A stretch of DNA of 64,000 nucleotides, from the NCBI GenBank assembly GCA_019747905.1, contig JAIEQG010000034.1:110290-174289 (forward strand). Reading direction: 5' to 3'. The DNA comes from Burkholderiales bacterium (GTDB taxonomy: Bacteria > Pseudomonadota > Gammaproteobacteria > Burkholderiales > Ga0077523). The notes under the pieces were generated by a model. That model saw only the letters and a program-made list of their open reading frames with translations, was not told where the DNA came from and ran no database searches. Position 1 is the stretch's first letter, and each line of letters opens with the position of its first letter. Shown here piece after piece: positions 1 through 8,400 of the stretch. The position numbers and the translations under genes are program-made.

Positions 1-637
1 GCTCGGCGGTCTGGGCAACGGCCTCACCCACGCCGGCCGGCAACGCCGGTGCGGCGCTTGCGAGGGCGGTCTGCGCGCTCTCCAGTTCCCGTGCCGTGTC
101 CGAGCCCGTCAGCGAACTGAACTCGAGCGCCGTGGCAGCGAGACGGTCCAGCAGCGGCCGCACTTCCTCGAGCTTCGCCCGGCTGGTTCCGGTGGCGGTG
201 CGCGGATCGCGCACCAGTGCCTGCACCATCGGCACCGAATCGAGCACGTCGCGCAACGCCTTCTTGAAGGCCGCGGACTGCTCGCGGTACTCGGCCATCA
301 GCTTCATCTTCTCGTCGTAATGCGTCGCGAGCGAGGCCGAACTCGCCACCAGCACCGGATCGTCCAGGGCGCGCGCCTCGATCGCCAGGCCCTGGATCTC
401 GCGCCCCACGGCGTCGCGCGTCTGGGGCGCGAGGTCGTCCTCGCCCAGCAGCTCGCTGCGGGAGCGCAGGATCGCCTCGTTCCATTTGGCGTCGATCACC
501 TTGAGGTTGCGCAGGTGTTCGTTCACGCGCACCTGGCGGCCGAAATCGACGCCCTGGGTCTTGTAGTAGAGAAAACCGAGCAAGGCCGCCAGGAGGATCG
601 CTAGCAGGATCAGCAGCGCGCGGCGCAACAGCTTCAT
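1..637 (-). CDS. membrane-anchored sensor protein, N-terminal part (DAHL-like)
   Basis: The ORF track lists only a shadow here (24..722). Translating the other minus frame from the ATG at 637 gives an uninterrupted protein starting MKLLRRALLILLAILLAALL, which is one N-terminal membrane helix or uncleaved signal. It continues as an all-helical, charged region with VNEHLRNLKVIDAKWNEAIL and LLGEDDLAP. This resembles the DAHL periplasmic sensory domain found at the N terminus of some histidine kinases and diguanylate cyclases. The gene runs off the left edge, so its output domain is not visible. Family placement is from pattern memory only; the reading frame and membrane anchor are clear. Confidence 0.7.
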   Translation of the reverse strand, partial: MKLLRRALLILLAILLAALLGFLYYKTQGVDFGRQVRVNEHLRNLKVIDAKWNEAILRSRSELLGEDDLAPQTRDAVGREIQGLAIEARALDDPVLVASSASLATHYDEKMKLMAEYREQSAAFKKALRDVLDSVPMVQALVRDPRTATGTSRAKLEEVRPLLDRLAATALEFSSLTGSDTARELESAQTALASAAPALPAGVGEAVAQTAE

Positions 638-809
638 GGAGCGAGGTCGGATTTTCCGGCAGGGGGGAGCAGGCAGGCGCGCCATTGTACTGGCTGGCGC
701 CGGCAACAGTCAGCAAAAACAAGCGATTGGCATGCCTGCACCGGCAAGCGACCGGTGCCCATGCCGGGCGAGGCCGGTCCGACCGCCTCGCCCCCCACCC
801 CGGCAGGCG

Positions 810-2144
810 CTATCGCGCGGGCTCCGAGGCCACCGCCGCAGCGGTTTTCTCGGGGCGCGGCAGCAGCAGGATGATGACCGCTCCGAGCAGCGCCATCCCC
901 GCCAGCGCGAAGAAGGCCGACTCGCTCGAGTTGGTCGCGGTACGGATGCGTCCGATGAGGTCAGGCCCGAAGTGTCCGCCCAGGTTCCCCACCGAATTGA
1001 TCCATGCGATGCCCGCCGCCGCCGCAGTGCCGGACAGGAACGCCGTCGGCAGGGACCAGAACGTGGCGACCCACGACAGGATCCCGCACGTCACGAGCGT
1101 GAGTGCGATGATCGAAGGCACCGGGGCATGGCCCACCACGGCGAGCCCGATCAAGCCCAGCATCGCGACGAGCAGGCCGCCCGCCGCATGCCAACGCCGC
1201 TCGCCGGTCTTGTCCGAGTGCATGCCGTTGAGAACCATGGCGACCGCAGCGCAGCCCCACGGGATCATGCTCAGCAGTCCGACCTTCAGGAAGTCCTTCT
1301 TGTCGATGCCGAGTTCCTGGATGATCGTGGGCATCCAGAAGTTGACCGCATAGAAGCCGACGACGCCGGAGAAGTACACCACCGCCAGGGCCCACACCCG
1401 GTAGTCCTTGAAGGCGCCCATGAAATCGTGCTTGCCGCCGATATCGCCCTTCTTGGCGTTGTCCTCGGCGACCGCGCGGCTCACGAAGTCGCGCTCTTCC
1501 TGGGTGAGCCACTTGGCCTTCTGCGGCCCGTCGTCCAGCAGCACCAGCACCAGCGCGCCGATGACGACCGACGGCAGGCCCTCGAGCAGGAACAGCCACT
1601 GCCAGCCACGCCAACCGTTGTACCCGTCCATGAATTGCATGATCGCGCCCGATACCGGCGATCCGACCACGTTCGCGATCGCGATGGCGGTCATGAACAG
1701 CGCCACCGCTTTCGCACGCCGCGCGCCCGGGAACCAATAGGTGAGGTACAGGATGATGCCGGGGAAAAACCCGGCCTCGGCCACTCCCAGCAGGAAGCGC
1801 AGCGTGTAGAACCAGAACGGCGTGGTCACGAACATGAAGGCGCTCGAGATGAGCCCCCACGTGATCATGATGCGGGCAATCCAGACCTTCGCCCCGACCT
1901 TCTCGAGGATGACGTTGCTCGGGACCTCGAAGATGAAGTAGCCGATGAAGAAAATGCCTGCACCGAAACCGTAGACGGCATCGGAGAAGCCGAGGTCACC
2001 CGACATCTGCAGCTTGGCGAAGCCGACGTTCACCCGGTCGAGGAACGCGACGATGTAGCAGATGAACAGGAACGGAATCAGTCGCCAGGCGACCTTGGTG
2101 AACGTCGCTTCTTCGAACTCGCGCGATACGCTTTGCGTGGCCAC
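810..2144 (-). CDS. MFS transporter, anion:cation symporter (phthalate permease-like) family
   Basis: A 444-residue inner-membrane carrier with about 12 hydrophobic helices. The segment FLDRVNVGFAKLQMSGDLG near residue 35 is typical of the ACS family of MFS carriers, which move organic anions such as phthalate, tartrate or hexuronates. FEVPSNVILEKVGAKVWIAR matches the family signature after TM2. The track's start at 2411 is too long. A GTG at 2144 follows AGGGGAGGGG at good spacing and gives a normal length. No catabolic genes lie beside it, so the substrate cannot be named. It is divergent from the next gene across about 285 bp, in which I see only a weak ACCTG/CAGGT dyad near 2278-2296. Confidence 0.9.
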   Translation of the reverse strand: MATQSVSREFEEATFTKVAWRLIPFLFICYIVAFLDRVNVGFAKLQMSGDLGFSDAVYGFGAGIFFIGYFIFEVPSNVILEKVGAKVWIARIMITWGLISSAFMFVTTPFWFYTLRFLLGVAEAGFFPGIILYLTYWFPGARRAKAVALFMTAIAIANVVGSPVSGAIMQFMDGYNGWRGWQWLFLLEGLPSVVIGALVLVLLDDGPQKAKWLTQEERDFVSRAVAEDNAKKGDIGGKHDFMGAFKDYRVWALAVVYFSGVVGFYAVNFWMPTIIQELGIDKKDFLKVGLLSMIPWGCAAVAMVLNGMHSDKTGERRWHAAGGLLVAMLGLIGLAVVGHAPVPSIIALTLVTCGILSWVATFWSLPTAFLSGTAAAAGIAWINSVGNLGGHFGPDLIGRIRTATNSSESAFFALAGMALLGAVIILLLPRPEKTAAAVASEPAR

Positions 2145-2429
2145 AGATGCCCCTCCCCTATGATTGTTTGTGCCTCGTCGGGACGGGCTCGGGGCCCCGT
2201 CGCGCGGGTGGCGGCATTGTAGGGACCGCTCCGGGGCTTGGCTATACGGCTGACCGCACCCCGCCACGTGCCGCAATACCTGCCATGTTGTCAGGTTTGC
2301 CCGTACGGCCATGCACCAGCGGGCCCTGGAGCCGGCGTGATCTGTCATCATCGGGGCCGTCGGCCGGATACCGGGAACGCAACTCGCTTGGCCCCGGTCT
2401 ACCCGCCGCACTGGTCAGGGTCCACGAGC

Positions 2430-3149
2430 ATGATGAACGACGCCACCACCGCCACCCGCCGCCTAGCGGGTCTTCCCGAACCGGAGCCGCTGCATCCGGA
2501 CCTGGCCGCTTGCCTGGTACGACGGCCGGGACGGCTGCCCTCGCTCGAGCACCCGCTCATCGTGCAGGCACCGTACATCCCGCCGCTCGCGAGCTATGTG
2601 AACGGCCTGTACGACTCCCTGTCCCAGCGCGCCGACGCCCTGCTCGAGAGCCGTTCGTACGATCGATGGCTCGAAATGCATGCCCGCGCCTACCAGTTGC
2701 GGGTGCTGACCGACAAGGGCGGCAAGATCGACCACGGCACCTGGTGGGAGCTTGTCGCCTCCGTATTCCGGCGCGAACTGCCGTGGTTCGACGATGAGAC
2801 CGGCCAATGGATGAAGGCCCTGGGGGCCGATCGCCCTGCCCGCCGGCGTTTCATGACCGCAGCCGAAGGCGCCACCCTGGACAGATTGCCCGACCTGCTC
2901 GACGTCTGGCGGGCGGTCCACGCCGGCAATGCCGCCGCCGGCTTCAGCTTCTTCCTCGACGAATCCTCGGCGCGGGCATTCGCGTCGACCGCCCGCATCC
3001 GCCTCGAGCTCCCGGAGAACTCCTTCACCGTGCTGCGCGGCCGACTCCAGAAGCCGCACGTGATCGCGCTGTGCCAATCGCGAGGCATGCCGGAGCTGTT
3101 GGCGCCACCGGCCAAGGTCGTGGGCGAAGTCGCAGCCGGCTCGGTCTGA
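2430..3149 (+). CDS. hypothetical protein
   Basis: A 239-residue soluble protein with no signal peptide or membrane helix, which I do not recognise. It has proline-rich early segments (LPEPEPLHPD) and a middle rich in Trp and charged residues (DHGTWWELVASVFRRELPWF). The frame has clean codon use. The start is the ATG at 2430 (or the next codon, 2433), after AGGG about nine bases upstream; the track's earlier start at 2238 adds low-quality sequence. It stands alone between the divergent MFS gene and the convergent pbpC. No function is proposed. Confidence 0.7.
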   Translation: MMNDATTATRRLAGLPEPEPLHPDLAACLVRRPGRLPSLEHPLIVQAPYIPPLASYVNGLYDSLSQRADALLESRSYDRWLEMHARAYQLRVLTDKGGKIDHGTWWELVASVFRRELPWFDDETGQWMKALGADRPARRRFMTAAEGATLDRLPDLLDVWRAVHAGNAAAGFSFFLDESSARAFASTARIRLELPENSFTVLRGRLQKPHVIALCQSRGMPELLAPPAKVVGEVAAGSV

Positions 3150-3226
3150 TTCGCGGGCGAGCTCAGCCAGCAAGCGGGCTGGCCCCCTGGGGGGAAAGGC
3201 CGACGGCCGGTGGGGGGCATGTCATC
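3150..3226. terminator. convergent intergenic region with GC-rich hairpins
   Basis: The 77 bp between the convergent 2430..3149 gene and pbpC contain CCCCCTGGGGG and GGCCGACGGCC. These short GC-rich dyads could act as a two-way terminator. There is no clear T-tract, so this is an inference. Confidence 0.3.
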
Positions 3227-5410
3227 TCAGCGCCCGGCAGTCCCGCGGACCTCGAACCGGACCCGGTCGAGTTCGCGTCCTTGCGCGTCGATCAGCGCCA
3301 GTTCGAATCGCCCCGGGTGCGGCTGCCATAGCGCATCTGGAACGGCTTCAGCGGTTGCGCCGACGATGCGCCACTGCAGCGTCGCGTCCGGCACCGAGGC
3401 TTCGAAGCGCACGCGCTGCGCTGCTGCGGGGATGTCCGGATCGAGAGCGATGATGCTGCCCTCGCCCGGATAGACGATGCGCGCCGCGCTTGGCAACGCG
3501 GGCTTGACCTCCACCTCGGCCACTTCGGTGCCGGCGAGAAACAACTCGTCGCGTTCGGCTTCGATCTCGGGAACGAAACGCACCCGTTGCACGACGACGT
3601 CGGCGGGCCGCACCGGCGCTGGCGTGCGACCGTCGGACCGATGCAGCGCATTCATGAGATCGAGCCACGCCGGCGCCGCCCCGGAAACGCCGGACACATC
3701 GCGCATCGGCGCGCCGTCGAAATTGCCGACCCACACGCCCACGGTGTAGCGGCGCGAATAGCCGATGCACCAGTTGTCGCGCATGTCCTTGCTGGTGCCG
3801 GTCTTCACCGCGGTCCAGAAGCGGCTGGCGAGCGGATTGTCGAGCCCGAAGGTGACGCTGCGCGCATTCCGGTCGGCCAGGATGTCGCTCACGATGTAGG
3901 CGGCCCCGGGGTCGATGATGGCGGCGCTCTTGCCCGGCGGTGCCGGCAATACGCGCGGCCGGCTCCACTGGCCGGCATTGGCGAGCGCGCGATAGGCGTT
4001 GGTGAGCTGCCAGAGCGTCACGTCGGCGGAGCCCAGCGCCAGCGAGAAGCCGTAGTAGTCACCCGATTCCACTACACCTTCGAAGCCGGCTTCGCGCAGC
4101 CGGCCGGCGAAGCGCTCGGTCCCGACCAGCATCAGCGTGCGCACCGCAGGCACGTTGAGTGACCCCGCGAGGCTCACGCGCACGCTCGCAAGGCCGCGGA
4201 ATTCGCGGTCGTAGTTCTGCGGCACGTAGAGGCCGGAGGGCGTGACCAGGTTCGCCGGTGCATCATCGAGGAGCGAAGCGGCGGTCAGTACCCGGTCCTC
4301 GATCGCGGTGGCATACAGGAACGGCTTCAGCGTCGAGCCCGCCTGGCGCGGCGCGCGCACGCCGTCCACGAACGGCGCGCTCGAACCTGCACCGGAATTG
4401 CCGACGTAGGCGAGCACTTCGCCTGACGCGTTGTCCAGGACCAACGCCGCAGCGTCGCGTACCCCACGGTTCGCCAACTGGGCGAGTTGTCGCTGCAGCG
4501 TTTCGATGGCGAAGGTCTGAAGCTGCGCATCCAGCGTGGTCTGCACGCGCCGGGCATCGCGCGTCAGCAGGTCGCGTGCGAGTTGCGGCGCAAGGGCCGG
4601 TCGCCCTTCGAACTTCGGCGGCTCGGTGAGGCGCGCCGTCGCCAGCGCCTCGAACGCTTCGCACGATGGCGCTCCGGCGAACCCACCTCGAGGTTTGCCT
4701 TGAGGGAGGCCGTGCGCCCCGGCTGCGCCGGCCGCCGGCTCGGAGAGCGGACCGCCCAGGGCTAGCTGGCACGCGCGTTTCGCCACCACCGGCGGCTTCG
4801 CGTTCGGACCGCGCAGCAGCGCTGCGAGGAGTGCGCCTTCGCGTTCGTCGATGCCGGAAGGATCCTTGCCGAACAGGCCACGGGCGGCGGCACCGATACC
4901 CACCAGTTCGCCGCGGAAAGTCGCCAGATTGAGGTACGCCTCGAGGATGCGGCGCTTGGTCCACGCCTTCTCGAGTTCGCCGGCGGCGCGGATCTGGTCC
5001 CACTTCTGGGTGACGGTGCGGCGCTGTCCGGTGGCCCTCAGTTGCGGCTCGAGCATCGCCGCGACCTGCATCGACAGCGTGCTGGCACCTCGAGGCACAC
5101 CGCGCACCACGGTATCCACCGCGGCGTCGCCCAGGGCGCGCCAATCCACACCCGAATGCTCGAAGAATCGCTTGTCCTCGGCCCGCAGCACCGCCTCGAC
5201 CAGCGCCGGTGACACCTTGGCGAGCGGCACCCAGGGCAGGCGCCGGACGCGCTCGTCCACGCGCAGCTCGTGGATCACTTCGCCGTGCCGGTCGAGCAGC
5301 ACCGCTTCGCTCGGCTGATGGGCACGCTGGACCTCTTCGAACGCCGGGATCGCCGCGTCTGCACGCGACGCCGCGATCAGGAAGGACGCCGCGAGCGCGA
5401 CCCGTCGCAT
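3227..5410 (-). CDS. pbpC: penicillin-binding protein 1C (bifunctional GT51 glycosyltransferase/transpeptidase)
   Basis: A 727-residue class A penicillin-binding protein that polymerises glycan strands and is classed as a transpeptidase, in the periplasm. An N-terminal signal or anchor (MRRVALAASFLIAAS) is followed by the GT51 domain with EDKRFFEHSG at about residues 78-87 and STLSMQ near 110. The transpeptidase domain carries GSTLKPF (active Ser about 359) and KTGTSKD about 533. The C-terminal 100 or so residues fit the PBP1C C-terminal domain. The ATG at 5410 overlaps the stop of the upstream macroglobulin gene as TGATG, which implies translational coupling; the track's 5719 start runs through that gene. 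The same yfhM-pbpC pairing is known from E. coli. Length is slightly below the E. coli protein. Confidence 0.95.
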   Translation of the reverse strand: MRRVALAASFLIAASRADAAIPAFEEVQRAHQPSEAVLLDRHGEVIHELRVDERVRRLPWVPLAKVSPALVEAVLRAEDKRFFEHSGVDWRALGDAAVDTVVRGVPRGASTLSMQVAAMLEPQLRATGQRRTVTQKWDQIRAAGELEKAWTKRRILEAYLNLATFRGELVGIGAAARGLFGKDPSGIDEREGALLAALLRGPNAKPPVVAKRACQLALGGPLSEPAAGAAGAHGLPQGKPRGGFAGAPSCEAFEALATARLTEPPKFEGRPALAPQLARDLLTRDARRVQTTLDAQLQTFAIETLQRQLAQLANRGVRDAAALVLDNASGEVLAYVGNSGAGSSAPFVDGVRAPRQAGSTLKPFLYATAIEDRVLTAASLLDDAPANLVTPSGLYVPQNYDREFRGLASVRVSLAGSLNVPAVRTLMLVGTERFAGRLREAGFEGVVESGDYYGFSLALGSADVTLWQLTNAYRALANAGQWSRPRVLPAPPGKSAAIIDPGAAYIVSDILADRNARSVTFGLDNPLASRFWTAVKTGTSKDMRDNWCIGYSRRYTVGVWVGNFDGAPMRDVSGVSGAAPAWLDLMNALHRSDGRTPAPVRPADVVVQRVRFVPEIEAERDELFLAGTEVAEVEVKPALPSAARIVYPGEGSIIALDPDIPAAAQRVRFEASVPDATLQWRIVGATAEAVPDALWQPHPGRFELALIDAQGRELDRVRFEVRGTAGR

Positions 5411-8400
5411 CACGGTGCGACGGTCATGGTCCCGTTGGGCAGCTCGGCGAACATCTCGGGTGCATACATCGCCTCCACCCGCGTCGGGGGCAACGAGAAC
5501 GTGCCGGGATTGTTGAGACGCAGCGTGTACTCGACGCTCCATTTGCCCTTCGGTACCAGCCGATAGTAGGCGCGGAACGCCTCGAAGGTACGCTCTTCGA
5601 AGGCCGGCCACACCCAGCCCTGGCGCCGTTCGCCGGCAGTGAGAGTCTGCGTGTCGCCGCCCAGCCCGCTGCCGAGGATGCTGGCACCCGCCGGAATCGG
5701 ATCGCTCACCACCACCCACGTCATGTCGCTTTGCGCTTCCAGCTCCAGGCGTACGCGCAGCACATCGCCGCGCCGCCAGTCGCCCCCTGTACCTTCCGTG
5801 TGCGACACCGATTTCACGACTCGATAGCCACTCGAGAACGGCGCCTTGAGCGGCACGGCCGCGCGGCTTTGCACGGTGACCCAGGGCTTGCCGCCACCCT
5901 CCTGTACCAGTGCGAGTTCGGTCGCTTCACGCGGCCAGTCGAATGCCAGGGCCCCGCCCTTCTCGGACTGCTTCCAGTCGAAGGTCCTGGTTGCAGCCGC
6001 GAGCGTGGCACGGGTAGTACCGCTCACCGGCTCCGCTTCGAAGGCCGTGGAAAACTTCTCCATCGCGAGCGTGCCCCAGGCGTTCGCCACGGTCGTATTC
6101 CAATGACCTCGCTGTTGCCGGCCGAGACTGCCGCGCACCATGCGCGGCAGGTCCTCGCGCCATTTCGGCTCGTCCATCAGCGCGAGCAGCGCGCGATTGG
6201 CGTTCACGTCGGTCGACACCATCAGCCACCACAGGTAATCGGAGCGCTCCGTGGAGAACCCCATGGTCGTGCCCTGGAAGTCGAGGCGCGAGCGCAGGAT
6301 CTCCTCGGCGCGCGCGGCATGGCCTTCGCGACCCGGCAAACTCGTCCAGCGCCTGGCCACGGTCAGCCAGTCGATCACGCCCGAAGTGGGCCAGAGGTTG
6401 GGTTCGACGCTGAACGTGCTGGCCAGCGTCGCTTCCGCTTCCGGGTTGTAGCGGGTGACGGCGTCCAGCGCGGCCACCTTGCGCAGCGCCAGATCCGCGG
6501 TCGGCAGTGCCGAATGGCGCACCACCGAACCACCGACGAAACCGGTGAGGCCGCCGATCATGCGGGTGCGCGCGGCCTCGGGGATTTCCCAACCCGCCTC
6601 GTGGCCCAGGGCGAGCAGGTAGCTCGTCAGCGTGTCGCTGCCCTCGCGCATCGCCGGGAAGTACTTCGCGAGCCCGTCGCGGTCGAGGTATGCCGGCAGC
6701 GCCGCCATCAGCGTGCGCCACGCACTTTCATCGCGCAGCGCCACCGCGACCGAGGCACGCTGCTCGAGACAGGTATACGGGTACCGGGTCATGTACTCGC
6801 GCACGCCCGAGAGCTCGTCGGCGAGACGGCTGCGCAAGTGCACCGACACGCCACCGCGGCCCGGCACGGCATCCTCGGGACGCGCGATCGGCATGGCCAT
6901 GGTGCCGTCGAGCTGCAACAGCGTGGCCTGGAACGTGCGCACCGGCACGGCAGGCACCACCTTCTGAGTCACCTTGAGGCTGTCGCCGGCACCGCCGGCG
7001 TCGCGGGCCGCAACCGACCATTGCAGCGACTCGGCGTTGACGGGTGCCACGGCTTCCCAGGTCACGGGGCGCGCTTCGCCGGCGGCCAATTGCACGCTCC
7101 TCACCGGCAAACCCTGCGGCTCACCCTTCGCTCCGGCCACCGTTGCACTGAGCTCGAGGTCGAGCGGTCGGGTCGAGGCGTTGCGCACCGTGAACGTCGC
7201 ACCGTAACGGTCCTGTTCGCGCACGAGCGGCGGCAGGCCGGACAGGAGGATGACGTCCTGGCTGGTGCGGATCGTCGCCTGGCCGGAGCCGAACCAGCTG
7301 CTGCCCCGGCTCGCGATGGCGACGATCCGGAACGCCGACAACGAATCGTTGAGCGGCACCTCCACCTCGGCGCGCCCGCGTTCGTCCAGCTTCACGCGCG
7401 CTTTCCACAGCAGCAACGTGTCGAACAGCTCGCGCGAGGTCTGACGCCCGCCGCCGCCACCGGCGAGCAGTGCCTTGCGTCCGTAGTGTCTGCGCCCCAC
7501 CACCTGCATCGCGCCGGTGGCCGTGACCACTTCGATGGGCCGTGCCTGCATCATGGTGTCGAGCAGGCGCCAGGAGTCGTTGGGCAGCAATTCGAGCAAG
7601 GCTTCGTCGACTGCCGCCACCGCCACTTCACCCCCCTTCACCGCCGCACCGTTCTCGGCCCGTACCACTTCGATGGCGACCTTCGCCTTCTCGCGGACCC
7701 GGAACCCGTCCCGGTCCGGAATCACCTTCACGCGCAGTTCGTGGGTGCGCCAACCGACGTTGATCTCCGCCACGCCCATCCGATAAGCAGGCTTGCCCAG
7801 ATCCACCAGCGCCGTGGGCTGCACGTCCGCTGCACGTCCACGCACCGCCAGCACGGAGACGAACACGTTCGGCGCGTAGTGGCCCTTGAGGGGCACCTCG
7901 ACCACCGGTTCCCTGCCGGTGAGCGATTTCACGAAACCGTCGATGACGCCCTCGCGCTCCACCGTCACCAGGGCCTTGGCAGCGCGAAACGGCGCGCGCA
8001 CCTGGAACACCGCGGTTTCGCCCGGCTCGTAGCGCTTCTTCTCCGGGATCACATCCATGCGATCATCGTTGGCGACGTCGAACCACCATTCGCCATCGCC
8101 AGCCACCCACGCTTCGGCCTTGGCCACGGTCACGTTGCCGGCGGCATCCTGGCCACGGGCTCGCAGGATCATGTTGCCCGACTTCGCGACCGGCGCCTCG
8201 CACGAGAGCAACCCCTTGTCGTCGGTGCGGCCCTGGCAGAAATCGCCGAGCCGCTTCACTTCGGCACCGTACTCGTAGGCGTAGAACCCGCCGATCAGCC
8301 GCTTGCGATGGGAGAACTGTTCGCGCTCGAACAGATCCACCGCGACCGCGACACCGGTCAGCGGTCGGCCCGCGGTATCCACCGCCACCACCTTGATCTT

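Noticed and set aside
636-2222. 528-residue plus-strand ORF opposite the MFS gene
   Set aside because: It is a His/Arg/Asp-rich antisense shadow; the minus frame gives a clear 12-helix carrier.
2278-2296. ACCTG/CAGGT dyad in the MFS/hypothetical divergent region
   Set aside because: Only five-base arms with a nine-base gap, too weak to call an operator.
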